Assembly (NCBI GenBank): GCA_963715895.1
Contig: OY970284.1
Span: 2,542,001-2,606,000, forward strand
Direction: 5' to 3'
DNA from: JADGNZ01 sp963715895
Lineage (GTDB): Bacteria > Acidobacteriota > Thermoanaerobaculia > Gp7-AA8
DNA: 64,000 nucleotides
In this document: positions 39,160 through 48,672 of the stretch, in pieces
How the letters are laid out: each line of letters opens with the position of its first letter
Position numbering within the stretch: position 1 is the stretch's first letter
The notes under the pieces: model-generated
What the model was told of the DNA's origin: nothing
The model's input: only the letters and a program-made list of their open reading frames with translations
Database searches by the model: none
Position numbers and translations under genes: made by a program

Positions 39160-39553
39160 TGACGTAGACCGTTACCTTTCTCGTGGATCGTGGACCATCG
39201 AGCTCGACGAAGTAAATCCCCTGCCACGTGCCGAGGAGGAGTTTTCCGGCGCGGTAGGGCCAGGAGAGGGAGCAGCCGATGAGGAGCGAGAGGAAATGAG
39301 CGTCGGAGTTCCCTTCGCCGTGTTCGAAGCGGACCTTCGGCACGAGGGCGCGCAGGGCGTTGGTCAGATCAGCAGGGACGTCGGGATCAGCGTTCTCGTT
39401 GACGGAGATGGCGCAGGTGGTGTGGGGGACGACGATGGTGGCGATGCCGTCGCCGCCGGTGATCGATCGGAGCGCCTTCTCCACCTCGGAGGTGATGATG
39501 AGGATCTGCTCGCGCGCGGTGGTGCGGAGGGAGAAGGTCTGCTCGCGGAGCAT
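39152..39553 (-). CDS. YjbQ (UPF0047) family protein
   Basis: The 133-aa protein has the complete YjbQ signature: VPHTTCAISVNENADPDV, FEHGEGNSDAHFLSLLIG and the terminal GTWQGIYFVELDGPR. Family members form trimers with a conserved metal-binding His/Cys pocket and have been reported to show weak thiamine-phosphate synthase activity. Downstream of it on the same strand lies the GDPD gene, overlapping by 8 bases. The upstream side is a block of TCGGTTATCGG repeats. Confidence 0.95.
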   Translation of the reverse strand: MLREQTFSLRTTAREQILIITSEVEKALRSITGGDGIATIVVPHTTCAISVNENADPDVPADLTNALRALVPKVRFEHGEGNSDAHFLSLLIGCSLSWPYRAGKLLLGTWQGIYFVELDGPRSTRKVTVYVNE

Positions 39554-39574
39554 GGTGAATGATAAGCGCGCTGC

Positions 39575-39775
39575 GCGCGCGTTGTCGGTTATCGGTTATC
39601 GGTTGTCGGTTGTCGCGGCTATCGGGGCACCATTGTGCCAAGAGCCGGCACAGACAAGAGTGTCTGTGCCACATTGCAACTGCCCAGCACCAACCCAACT
39701 GACTCCTGACAACCGATAACCGACAACGCCGTAGGCAGACAACCGACAACGCTCCAGAGGGCAGACAACGCTGTA
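39575..39775. repeat. GTTATCGGTTGTCGG repeat block
   Basis: Copies of GTTATCGGTTATCGGTTGTC on one side and AACCGATAACCGACAACG on the other flank a segment containing GCACCATTGTGCCAAGAGCC. The same words occur at about 1752-1783, 27241-27270, 27340-27368, 31975-31998 and 33588-33607. The family behaves as a dispersed palindromic repeat in intergenic positions and here fills the space before the secreted propeller-like gene. Confidence 0.75.
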
Positions 39776-39801
39776 GGCCGTTGCGCCTATACTCGTGAGG
39801 A

Positions 39802-42042
39802 GTGCGACATCGTTATCTCACGCTCCTCGTCATCCTCCTCGTCGCCGTTGCGGCGCGTGCGGTGGACGTTCCGATCAGCACGCCGGCGTTCGGGCCGGCA
39901 ACGAACGTCACCTATTCAGCCACGTCGATCGTGCCGTTGGGGGACGGCTTTCTGGCGATCTGGGGGGAGGGCCCGCCGTGTGTTGACTCGGAATTGCGCG
40001 GTATCCGTCTCGATCGCAACGGCCAACCGCGCGATCCGGGCAGCTTTCTCCTGGCGCCGGCTCTCTACGAGACGAGCCTCATCGCCACCGCGGCGGATGG
40101 TGGCGATGCGTATGTGGCCTGGCGGTCCTATGGGGTCAGCGCGCATCTGATGCGCGTCAGTGCCGACGGCACGGTGACGAAACTATCGGATTCCGTTCCC
40201 ATCGCCAATGCGACGAACATGCGCGTCAGCAATGGCAACGTTCTCTTTCTCGGTTCGCAGCAGCAATCGGGCGGCCCTCCGGCCGTGACCCTGGTCGACG
40301 GCGAAGGCGTCGTTGTGCGAAGCGGTGTGACGATCGTCGGAGATGACGCGTCCGTGATGGATATCGTCGCTGGCAATGGCGCGTTCCTGTTCGGTTGGGC
40401 CGGCGCCGACGGAATCCACGTCACGAGCGTCTCCGCGGACGATGTTGCGACGAACAACATTCCGACCACGCCGGCTATCCTGAATACGTCAAACCAGTCC
40501 TATCTCCGGCTTGCCTCAAACGGGGTCCATTCGATGGCCTCCTGGTTTGACGGGAGTACGCACCAGATTCGCGTGCTCCCTCTCTCCACATCGGGAGAAC
40601 CGCTGGGAGCACCGATATCGCTCGGAACGTTCGCGCCGGTCGAAGCTCCGGTCATCGTCGGAGTCAGCGACGGATACGAAATCCTCATTCGCGAAGAGAC
40701 GATCGGCGCCGGACAGATCGCTGCCCTCCGCGTCTCGTTCGATGGAGCTCTGCAATCCGTGCATCACAACCCCGCCATCACCTTCCAGCCGGCATCGGCC
40801 CAGAACGGCGACCGGACCGTGGCCGTCTGGAGCGAGCAACGGTTTGCGACGAGCAAGGGAGCCGAGATCATTGCCGAGCCGATTGCCGCCGACGGCAGCA
40901 TCGGTGTGGGGACGATCGTCTCTCTCGAGCCGGTGGAGCAGCACGTGCGCAAGTTCCTGCCGTTCGCCGGCGGCGTGGCGGCGCTCTGGACAGACAGCGC
41001 GCCCAACGACCGTCTCACCTTCGGCCGTGTGACGCCGGCGGGCGCGCCGGTCGACGGAACCGGGCTGCGCCTGCGCGAATCAATTTACGATCAGAAACAC
41101 AGCGCGATGGCCACCGACGGCGAGCGTTTTTTTGTCGCTTGGACAGAGGGCGACCCATCGTATGTGCCGCAGGTGCTCTACGGAGCGGTGGTCTCGTTCA
41201 ACGGATCACCGTCGGTGAGCGTGACGCAATTGGCGACGGACGCCGGCGGCGAGAGCGAGGTCGCCGTGGCCTGGAACGGCCAGACATTTACGATCGTGTA
41301 TCAGCGCACCAGGCCCCACAGTTTCGACCTGGCGGCGTTGCGCGTGGATCGTTCCGGCAATGTCGTCGACCCCGACCCGATCCCGCTCACGCAGGCAGGT
41401 GTGGGCGATGAGAACCCACGCCTTTCCTGGAACGGCAGCGACTATCTTCTCGTCTGGCAGCGCTGGTATGACCCCTTCACCTACTTCGGAGAACACTGTT
41501 CCCCGCCGGAGCCTCCTCCGTTGCCGGCGGAGCTCTTCGCGCAGCGATTCAGCGCATCGTTCACCCCCACCAGCGCGGAAATCCCGCTGGCCATCACGAC
41601 GAACAAAGATGACTATCTGCTCGATGTGCAGGACGACGACGTCTCTTTCTCCGGAGGCATCTGGCTGGTTGTCTGGCTCGACAAGGCGAAAGGCTTCACC
41701 ATGTACGCCAGGATCGACGCGAGCGGATCCCGCCTCGATCCGTTGAATGGCTCTGCACTCTCCGTCTTCTATGACGCTCCGATTCTGGTATCGGCGCTGG
41801 ACGGCTGGACGGTTGCCGGTCATGAAGGATACGGTCGGTACGGAGCTGGCCGCGGCCTCGCCCTGGCGCGGATCGATGTCAATGGTCAGGCCACCGCGCT
41901 TCCGACGATGGCGCTCTCCGGGACCAGTGCCGTGGAAGCCGTCGTTCTGACGCCGGTTCCGATCGTGGCGTACAAGCGTTCGACCTCATCCGCGGCGTTC
42001 GTCGGCTCCTTGTTGCAACGCTCGCGCGCCGCGCATCACTGA
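39802..42042 (+). CDS. Large secreted beta-propeller-like protein of unknown function
   Basis: The 746-aa protein starts with a signal peptide (HRYLTLLVILLVAVAARA) from GTG 39802. The mature part is built of repeated short strands with recurring blocks such as GDGFLAIWGEG, GGDAYVAWRSYG, ERFFVAWTEGD and GSDYLLVWQRW (the [FY][LV][LV]xWx motif about every 50-60 residues). This is typical of multi-bladed propellers found in secreted Acidobacteriota proteins. No enzyme motif is seen. It is followed 10 bases later by a polytopic membrane protein, perhaps cotranscribed. Confidence 0.8.
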   Translation: MRHRYLTLLVILLVAVAARAVDVPISTPAFGPATNVTYSATSIVPLGDGFLAIWGEGPPCVDSELRGIRLDRNGQPRDPGSFLLAPALYETSLIATAADGGDAYVAWRSYGVSAHLMRVSADGTVTKLSDSVPIANATNMRVSNGNVLFLGSQQQSGGPPAVTLVDGEGVVVRSGVTIVGDDASVMDIVAGNGAFLFGWAGADGIHVTSVSADDVATNNIPTTPAILNTSNQSYLRLASNGVHSMASWFDGSTHQIRVLPLSTSGEPLGAPISLGTFAPVEAPVIVGVSDGYEILIREETIGAGQIAALRVSFDGALQSVHHNPAITFQPASAQNGDRTVAVWSEQRFATSKGAEIIAEPIAADGSIGVGTIVSLEPVEQHVRKFLPFAGGVAALWTDSAPNDRLTFGRVTPAGAPVDGTGLRLRESIYDQKHSAMATDGERFFVAWTEGDPSYVPQVLYGAVVSFNGSPSVSVTQLATDAGGESEVAVAWNGQTFTIVYQRTRPHSFDLAALRVDRSGNVVDPDPIPLTQAGVGDENPRLSWNGSDYLLVWQRWYDPFTYFGEHCSPPEPPPLPAELFAQRFSASFTPTSAEIPLAITTNKDDYLLDVQDDDVSFSGGIWLVVWLDKAKGFTMYARIDASGSRLDPLNGSALSVFYDAPILVSALDGWTVAGHEGYGRYGAGRGLALARIDVNGQATALPTMALSGTSAVEAVVLTPVPIVAYKRSTSSAAFVGSLLQRSRAAHH

Positions 42043-42052
42043 GTAGGTTTTG

Positions 42053-43546
42053 ATGGACTGGCGTGCCCGAGGCCTTGCGCTGCTCTTTGCCGCGCTGACG
42101 GTGTTGCAACTCGTTCCGGTCTGGTCCGTTCACTATCTGCCGACCGTCGACGGGGCCTCCCATGTCTACAACGCCTGGATTCTCCGCGCGCTGGCACTCG
42201 GCCGTGCTTCGGACGTGATCGCCGCCCACTACCAGATCGACTGGAATCTGAACCCAAACTGGATCAGCCACGCCTTTCTGGCCGTCGCGCTGTCCTTCGT
42301 TTCGCCGGCGGTCGCGGAGAAGCTTCTGTTCAGTCTCATCCTGCTGGTCTTCCTGGGAGGGGCCTGGTTATTCGCGCGCGCGGACGACCCAGGCAATGGG
42401 GTCTATGCCTTTCTGGCTTTTCCGCTTGCCTTCCATTGGCTCCTGATGTGCGGCTTCTACAACTTTGCACTCAGCGTAGGCCTCTACATGATCGTGGTGG
42501 CCTTCTGGTGGAAACGGCGGGATGACCCCTCGCCCTCGACGATCGCGGCCGTGGCGCTGCTACTCCTCCTCTGTTACTTCGGGCATCCAATGTCGGCCGC
42601 CCTGGCCATTGGATCGATCGGCATCCTCTGGCTGACGTTGCTCCGGCGCCGGCCATTGCGCAGTCATGCTCTCCATCTCCTGGCTTTCGTTCCCACTCTG
42701 GGCTTGCTGCAGTGGTTTCTATCGTCTCATTCCGGCGAGGAGATCACGGGAGGGGCGGCGGTCCGGAGCGGAGCGCTCTTTTCGCAACTCGCCCAAACGC
42801 AACTGATCGTGACGTTCGACGAGCGTCAGCTCATTCTCGGGCGGCTGCTGTTCGTCGTCGTCGTGGTCCTGATCGTGATCACACTCATTCACGAATGGAA
42901 TGTTGCCGGCCGCCATCTGCGCGAGGCGGACGCGTTCCTTCTTGTCGCGATCGTGTTTCTGGTGATCGACTTGTGGGCGCCATCGGAGACTCCGGGGAGG
43001 GCCTGGATCAATCAACGAATGTCGCTGTTCGTGATCCTGGCACCGCTGCCGTGGCTGACGGCACGGCTTCCAGGGAGGATGAAAGGGGCCCTGGTGTCTT
43101 TCTTCGCAATCATTGCCGTCGCCAACGCCGGTTTTCAACTGCTGCACTTTCAACGTTCAAGCAAGGTCGTAGAACGGTTTCTCGTGCCGCTTCAGACAGT
43201 GAAGCCGGGCAGCATCATTCTTCCGCTGAACTTCAAGCGAATAACGCCACCGGACCTCCTTGGCTTCGCGTCTCACGCCGTCGACTACGTGGCCCTCGAG
43301 AAAGGGCTCGTCGACCTCGACAACTACGAGCCGCACACAGGCTACTTCCCGATTCGGTTTCGGTCCGGTACCAGCCCCCTGCGTGTCCCCGAAGATCGAC
43401 CAGGTCTGACCAGTCTGGACGACCCCAACCTCAGCTATGTTGTCACCTGGATGATGCCCGCGAACGAACCGATCGCGGCGAGGCTGGAGAGAGACTTCGA
43501 TCTCCGATTCTCAGGCAATGGGGCCCGTCTCTATGAACGGCGGTGA
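42053..43546 (+). CDS. Polytopic membrane protein, possible GT-C-like glycosyltransferase
   Basis: The 497-aa protein has about ten hydrophobic helices, for example GLALLFAALTVLQLVPVWSV, LLFSLILLVFLGGAWLFA and LLFVVVVVLIVITLIHEW. The first loop has YLPTVDGASHVYNAWIL, a position where GT-C enzymes carry acidic residues, and a C-terminal extracytoplasmic segment follows the last helix. The overall plan suggests a dolichyl-type mannosyltransferase relative, but no defining motif was found. ATG 42053 follows the secreted protein stop by 10 bases. Confidence 0.65.
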   Translation: MDWRARGLALLFAALTVLQLVPVWSVHYLPTVDGASHVYNAWILRALALGRASDVIAAHYQIDWNLNPNWISHAFLAVALSFVSPAVAEKLLFSLILLVFLGGAWLFARADDPGNGVYAFLAFPLAFHWLLMCGFYNFALSVGLYMIVVAFWWKRRDDPSPSTIAAVALLLLLCYFGHPMSAALAIGSIGILWLTLLRRRPLRSHALHLLAFVPTLGLLQWFLSSHSGEEITGGAAVRSGALFSQLAQTQLIVTFDERQLILGRLLFVVVVVLIVITLIHEWNVAGRHLREADAFLLVAIVFLVIDLWAPSETPGRAWINQRMSLFVILAPLPWLTARLPGRMKGALVSFFAIIAVANAGFQLLHFQRSSKVVERFLVPLQTVKPGSIILPLNFKRITPPDLLGFASHAVDYVALEKGLVDLDNYEPHTGYFPIRFRSGTSPLRVPEDRPGLTSLDDPNLSYVVTWMMPANEPIAARLERDFDLRFSGNGARLYERR

Positions 43547-43659
43547 CTTGCGGCCGGCCTCGGTTCCCGGCGAGCTGTTTCAAATGACAGCCGGGCACTG
43601 ACAAGCATCGAGGGTGCAGAACAGCAGCAGTTATAATCGTTCGTAACCGTCTGACCCCC

Positions 43660-45255
43660 ATGCCCTTCTTCTGCATCCACTGCAGGTCGGAAATCGATTC
43701 GAAATTCAAGGCGTGCCCGTATTGCGGGGAGCCGATCACCGATTTCCTCCGAAAACACCTCGAGCAGCCTCTCGACGGCAAGTACAAGATCCTTTCGCGG
43801 CTCGGCATCGGGGGGATGGGGGAGGTTTACAAGGTCCTCCACCTCCATCTGAACGCGATCCGGGTGATCAAGCTGATGCGTACCAGCATCGCCGGGGAGG
43901 CGGGGGCGGATGACCGTTTCCTGCGCGAGGCACGGCTGGCCACGCGTATCAATCATCCCAACGTGGCCGCGCTCTATGACTTCTCCACGCTGGAAGACGG
44001 CTCGCGCTACATGGTGTGGGAGTACATCGAGGGGACGAACCTTCACGAGCTGATCGAGACACACGGGCCGCTCTCGCCGAAGTACGCGGCGCGGCTGGCC
44101 ATCGAGGCGCTGCACGGGCTGGAGGCCATCCATCGCGCCGGCATCGTGCACCGCGACATCTCCCCCGAGAACATCATGATCGCCCGCGATGAGGAGGGGG
44201 AGCAGCGTGTGAAGCTCATCGACCTCGGCATCGCCAAGCAGGGGGATGGCACCGAGGGGAACAAGACCAAGACCGGGATGTTCGTCGGCAAGTGGAAGTA
44301 TTGCTCGCCCGAGCACCTGGGCATGCTCGACGCCGGTGAGCGCATCGACGGACGCGCCGACATCTACTCCTTCGGCATCGTGCTCTACGAGATGCTGACC
44401 GGTGTGCCGCCGTTTCAGGCGGAGACGCCGCACGCCTACCTGATGCTGCATTCCTCGGAGAAGCCGCGCCCGCTGCGCGACGTGAATCCGTCGATGCCGG
44501 CGTCACCGGAGCTGGAGGCGCTGATTTTCAAGGCGCTGGAGAAGGACCGGAAGAAGCGCTTCGCCTCGGCGCGGGAGATGGCCCGGGCGCTGGAAGTGCT
44601 CGAGCCTACGCTGGATGACCGGATCGGCGCTCCGCCGCCGCTGCCGAAGGCGTTCGAGGTGACCGAGGAGCCGACGAAGCTGAGCACGCCGACGGTTCCG
44701 AGCGGCGGCGCGCCGTTGAAAATACCGGCGGTCGATCCGAACGCATCGACGGTGCTGACCGCAAGCGGCGAGCCGATGGCGCGCGAGCTGCGCAAGGTGT
44801 CGACGACGGATGTCGTGCCGATTCCGCGGCAGCGGCGTACAGGGATGTGGATCGCCGTCGCGCTGGCTATCGCGGTCATCGCCGCGGCGGTGATCATGCT
44901 GCGGAAGCCGGAACCGGTTGTGAAGACGACGATACCGACCCCGCCGCCGCTGGCCGCGTCGATCGTTCCCGCCGCGCAGGGGCGCGTGGCGCTGAATGCG
45001 TTTCCGTGGGGCGAGGTGACGAGCATCCGCAACGTCGCCAACGGCGCGACGGTCGAACTGCAGGCGCCGTTCGTGACGCCGGCGCCGGTCGATCTGGCGC
45101 CGGGGACGTACGAGATCACGCTGTCGAACCCGGCCTATCGTTCGTCCATCACGCGCAAGGTGGATGTGAAGGCGGGTGAGGAACAGACCCTCAACGTGCA
45201 GTTCGCCGACCCGTCGACGGCAACGCTTCCGCAGCTCTCGGGAGGAGCGCCATGA
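43660..45255 (+). CDS. Ser/Thr protein kinase with N-terminal zinc ribbon and C-terminal membrane/extracytoplasmic segment
   Basis: The product is 531 aa. Residues 4-23 form a zinc ribbon (CIHCRSEIDSKFKACPYCGE). The kinase domain (about 40-300) has the glycine loop LGIGGMGEVYKV, Lys in VIKLM, catalytic HRDISPENIMIARD, DLGIAKQGD (DLG for DFG) and the APE-like CSPEHLG. A Pro/Thr-rich linker, one membrane helix (GMWIAVALAIAVIAAAVIML) and an extracytoplasmic PEGA-like domain (VDLAPGTYEITLSNPAY) complete the PknB-like receptor layout. Its stop overlaps the next gene start (ATGA). Confidence 0.95.
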   Translation: MPFFCIHCRSEIDSKFKACPYCGEPITDFLRKHLEQPLDGKYKILSRLGIGGMGEVYKVLHLHLNAIRVIKLMRTSIAGEAGADDRFLREARLATRINHPNVAALYDFSTLEDGSRYMVWEYIEGTNLHELIETHGPLSPKYAARLAIEALHGLEAIHRAGIVHRDISPENIMIARDEEGEQRVKLIDLGIAKQGDGTEGNKTKTGMFVGKWKYCSPEHLGMLDAGERIDGRADIYSFGIVLYEMLTGVPPFQAETPHAYLMLHSSEKPRPLRDVNPSMPASPELEALIFKALEKDRKKRFASAREMARALEVLEPTLDDRIGAPPPLPKAFEVTEEPTKLSTPTVPSGGAPLKIPAVDPNASTVLTASGEPMARELRKVSTTDVVPIPRQRRTGMWIAVALAIAVIAAAVIMLRKPEPVVKTTIPTPPPLAASIVPAAQGRVALNAFPWGEVTSIRNVANGATVELQAPFVTPAPVDLAPGTYEITLSNPAYRSSITRKVDVKAGEEQTLNVQFADPSTATLPQLSGGAP

Positions 45256-46592
45256 AGCGCGCGGCCGTTGCGCTTCTGTTCGCCGCCGCGTTGCCGGCCT
45301 TTGCCGCGGAGAAGTGGGTGGAGGCGTACAACCGCGGCGTGACGCAGGTGCGGACCTCGAGCTTCCAGGCGGGCGCGCAGTCGCTGCAGCGCGCCATCGA
45401 GGAGATGCCGCAGGAGAATGCGGCAGAGCGCGTGCGCGACCAGATCTTCACCTACACGCCTCATTTCTGGCTCGGCATTGCCAGGCTGAACCTCGGCGAT
45501 CCCGATGGAGCGCTGCGCGAGTGGAAGGTTTCCGAGGAGCAGGGGGCCATTCAGAACACGCCGTACTACGCGCAACTGCGCGATCTGATCGGCCGGGCCA
45601 ATTCGGAGAAGCAGCGCCGCGCGGAGGGGGCGGCGACGCCGAGCAAGCAGGAGGCGAACGGTGCCATCGGCCGGGCGCTTTCCGCGCAGATGGATGCCGT
45701 GACCGCGGGTGGAGACCGCAGCGAAACGTATCACGCCGCGCAGCGGAAGCTGGCCGAAGCGAAGGAGATCAATGCCAAGGCGGGTATCGAGGTGCGCGCC
45801 TATAAGCGATCGGCGGAGCTGGCCGAGGAAGCGCGCGACCTTTTCGCGAACGCCGCCGAGGAGGCGAAACGGCAGCGCGCATCGCGGCCGGTGAGGCCGA
45901 ACCCATTGCCGCAGCGAAAGCCGGCGCCGGGAGAGGTGATCATCCCGTTCGACGATGTGCCGCAGCCGAAGCAGACGGTGCAGCCGCAGCCTCCCGCGCC
46001 GGTTCCTGTGCCGGTGCCGGCTACGCAGACCGTTCCGCAGCCGAAAGCTGAGGTGAAGAAACCGGAGCCGCAGCCGGAGGCCGAGAGCGAGGCGCTGGTC
46101 TCCGCGCGCATGGCGGTGCAGCAGTACCGGCGGCGGCTGGTGACGTTGAATCTATCGACGTCCGAGGCGCAGCATCTCGACGGGGAGCTGAAGCCGCGCA
46201 GTGACGCGAAGACGATCCAGCGCGTCCTCGATCAGGTTGCGGCGAAGGAGCGCGAGCTCGATGCGCGGAAGCCCGCCGAAGTCGTGACCGCCCCCGATCC
46301 GTCGCACGAACAGTTGCAGTCGGCCTACCGCGCCTTCGCCGCCGGCGATCTCACCTCATCCGACCGCGCCCTCACGCAGCTCCTGTCGACGAAGGAGAGC
46401 GCGGAGGCCTACCTCCTCCGCGGCTGCGCCCGCTACACGCAGGCGATGCTGTCCCGGAACAGCGAGCCGCTCCTCGCCAGCGCAACCGCGGATATGACGA
46501 CAGCACTCCGCTTGAATCCGTCGCTGCGTCTCGATCCGACGTCCTGGTCGCCGAAGCTGGTGGCGTTTTTTGAAAGGGTGAAGGGCCGGTAG
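45252..46592 (+). CDS. Secreted TPR-like protein coupled to the Ser/Thr kinase
   Basis: The 446-aa protein has a signal peptide (KRAAVALLFAAALPAFA), an N-terminal helical repeat region (WVEAYNRGVTQVRTSSFQAGAQSLQRAIEEM, LGIARLNLGDPDGALREWKVSEEQG), a long Pro/Gln/Lys-rich linker (about 215-290) and C-terminal TPR-like helices (LQSAYRAFAAGDLTSSDRALTQLL). Its ATG overlaps the kinase stop. The pair suggests the kinase senses or controls an envelope process through this protein. The function is unknown. Confidence 0.85.
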   Translation: MKRAAVALLFAAALPAFAAEKWVEAYNRGVTQVRTSSFQAGAQSLQRAIEEMPQENAAERVRDQIFTYTPHFWLGIARLNLGDPDGALREWKVSEEQGAIQNTPYYAQLRDLIGRANSEKQRRAEGAATPSKQEANGAIGRALSAQMDAVTAGGDRSETYHAAQRKLAEAKEINAKAGIEVRAYKRSAELAEEARDLFANAAEEAKRQRASRPVRPNPLPQRKPAPGEVIIPFDDVPQPKQTVQPQPPAPVPVPVPATQTVPQPKAEVKKPEPQPEAESEALVSARMAVQQYRRRLVTLNLSTSEAQHLDGELKPRSDAKTIQRVLDQVAAKERELDARKPAEVVTAPDPSHEQLQSAYRAFAAGDLTSSDRALTQLLSTKESAEAYLLRGCARYTQAMLSRNSEPLLASATADMTTALRLNPSLRLDPTSWSPKLVAFFERVKGR

Positions 46593-46599
46593 GACGGGT

Positions 46600-46738
46600 T
46601 GCAGGGTCTCGCGGTTGCGGGGTCTCGGGGTGGGGGTTGCAAGGTTGCTGAGTTGCAAGGTTGCTAAAGTAAGTAACCAGCAACCCAGCAGCCCAACCGC
46701 GAGACCGCGCAACTCCGAGACCGCGCAACCCCGTTACC
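46600..46738. repeat. Inverted GGTCTCGCGGTTGC repeats between convergent genes
   Basis: The left side carries GGGTCTCGCGGTTGCGGGGT and GGTTGCAAGGTTGC words, the right side their complements CCGCGAGACCGCGCAAC. They can pair into a long imperfect hairpin between the convergent TPR and histidine kinase genes and may terminate both transcripts. Words are shared with the murA leader tract. Confidence 0.6.
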
Positions 46739-48590
46739 CCAGCAGCTTCTCCAGTTCCGCGAGCAGCACATCCGACTCGTACGGTTTCTGCAGGTAGCCG
46801 ATTTTTTTTCCGACGACGCGATTCTTCAGGAGGGTCTCGTCGCCGTGGCCGGTGGAGAAAAGGATGGGGAGGTCGGGCCAGCGAGAGGCGATCTCGTCGT
46901 ACAACGTGAGTCCGTCGACGTCGGGGAGGCCGAGGTCGAAGATGATGGCGTCGGGCTTTCGCGCGGCGATCCGGGCCACGGCCTCAGCGCCGAGGCGGAC
47001 CCAGTCGACGGAGATCCCTTCGAAATCGAGGAGAGCTGCCAGACCGGTTCCGACGGAATCATCGTCCTCGATCATCATCACGTGTGTGCCGGGCCGCAGC
47101 GCGTGGCCTCGTCGAATCGGCTGCGGCCGGGGAGGCGCGGCCGTGGCAGGCTCGGAGGCGGGAATGACGATGTGGAATGTCGTTCCTTCGCCCAGCGTGC
47201 TCTCCGCGAAGATGTGCCCCTCGTGCTGCTGCACGACCTGCGACGCCACGGCCAGGCCGAGGCCGTTGCCGCCGACCTTCTTGGTCGTGAAGAGCGGCTC
47301 GAAGATGTAGCGCAGCGTCTCCTGTGGCATCCCGATGCCGGTATCGAAGATCGTGAAGTGCACCGCATCGACGGGACGATCCTTGCCGTTGCGCAAGGTG
47401 TCGGCAGCGGCACGAACCTCCAGCCTGCCGCCGTTCGGCATGGCGTGGTGGGCGTTGACGACCATGTTGGCGACGACCTGGCGGAGCTGGTGGGCGTCGG
47501 CGAGCATCGTCAGCGAAGGGGCGGCTTCGACGGTCACCGTTACTTCCGGACCGGCGAGCTGCTCCAGCTCCGGCTTGAATGCCTGCAGCCATTCGGCGAC
47601 GTTCACGGCCGCGCGCGACGGCTCGGCGATGCGGGTGAAGCGGAGGATCTCCTGGGTGATCCTCTTGCCGCGCGCCACGGCGTCGGCAATGCGTGGGGCC
47701 GCCAGTTTCACCGTCGGATCCGATCCGGCTTTCCTGTTCAGGAGATCGATGAAGGGCTGAATGCCCATCAAGACGTTGTTGAATTCGTGGGCGACGGATG
47801 CGGCCAGGCGTCCCAGGCTGGAAACGCGCTCGGCCTGCAGCAGCCGGCTCTCCAGCCGGCGGCGCTCGGTCACGTCCTGGACGACGCCGACGATCCGCGT
47901 GGCGTTTCCGCGGTGATCGAGAACGCGTTGGCCGCGCAGATGAAGGACCCGCTCGCTGCCGGCCGGTGTGCGGAAGCGGTGTTCGATATCGAGCGGGAGA
48001 TCTTCCGCCCGGGCGGTCTCGCAGGCGGCGGCAAGGCGATCGCGGTCGTCGGGGTGGACGTACTTCGTCAGCAGTTCCGAGAGGGTAAGTCCACCGGCCG
48101 GGTCGAGGTCGAGGATCTCGAGCAGCTCGGCGGATCCCTCGATGGCGTCGCTGGGGATGTGCCAGCCCCAACTGGCGATGCGCGCTGTCTGCTGTGCCTG
48201 GCGAAATTGGGCCTCGCGCTGCCGCAGACGCTCGCCCTCACCGACCGGAGGCTCGAAACCCTCGAGAGGCGTTCCGACGATCACGAATCCCGAAACCGTG
48301 TCGTTCTCACGGATGGGAGACGCTGTTAGAAAGACCAGTCCGCCGTGGTGATCCACCCGCCGTGCGCCTGACCACGACCGGCCGGCGCGCAGCTCTTCGA
48401 ACAGCAGCGAGGTCTCGGCGAGAGGGTCGTCCTCCGGCACCACCTCCTCCAGCGGCCGTCCGATAACCGCGGAGGCGCTCTTTCCGTACAACTCCTGAGC
48501 GCCCTGGTTCCAGGACACGACCTTCCCGACCAGGTCGGTGGCGATGACCGCCTGGGAGATGGAGTCGAGCAGAGTATCAGCGCCGAACAT
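46734..48590 (-). CDS. Hybrid sensor histidine kinase with two PAS domains and a receiver
   Basis: The 618-aa soluble protein begins with a PAS domain (TLLDSISQAVIATDLVGKVVSWNQGAQELYG). A second PAS_3 type domain follows (GWHIPSDAIEGSAELLEILDL, KYVHPDDRDRL), then HisKA with phospho-acceptor His in LAASVAHEFNNVLMGI, HATPase_c (NMVVNAHHAMPNGG, FDTGIGMPQETL, GGNGLGLAVASQVV) and a C-terminal receiver with phospho-Asp in DAIIFDLGLPDVDG and Lys in GYLQKPYE. It has no membrane helices, so it senses a cytoplasmic signal. It is divergent from the double-receiver gene, its likely partner. Confidence 0.95.
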   Translation of the reverse strand: MFGADTLLDSISQAVIATDLVGKVVSWNQGAQELYGKSASAVIGRPLEEVVPEDDPLAETSLLFEELRAGRSWSGARRVDHHGGLVFLTASPIRENDTVSGFVIVGTPLEGFEPPVGEGERLRQREAQFRQAQQTARIASWGWHIPSDAIEGSAELLEILDLDPAGGLTLSELLTKYVHPDDRDRLAAACETARAEDLPLDIEHRFRTPAGSERVLHLRGQRVLDHRGNATRIVGVVQDVTERRRLESRLLQAERVSSLGRLAASVAHEFNNVLMGIQPFIDLLNRKAGSDPTVKLAAPRIADAVARGKRITQEILRFTRIAEPSRAAVNVAEWLQAFKPELEQLAGPEVTVTVEAAPSLTMLADAHQLRQVVANMVVNAHHAMPNGGRLEVRAAADTLRNGKDRPVDAVHFTIFDTGIGMPQETLRYIFEPLFTTKKVGGNGLGLAVASQVVQQHEGHIFAESTLGEGTTFHIVIPASEPATAAPPRPQPIRRGHALRPGTHVMMIEDDDSVGTGLAALLDFEGISVDWVRLGAEAVARIAARKPDAIIFDLGLPDVDGLTLYDEIASRWPDLPILFSTGHGDETLLKNRVVGKKIGYLQKPYESDVLLAELEKLLG

Positions 48591-48672
48591 CGGACGTGCC
48601 CGGTTGCCTCGGGGCGGTCGGTAAAGCGAATTGTATTGCCTGGCAACGTTGCAGCATATACTTACAGACGTA

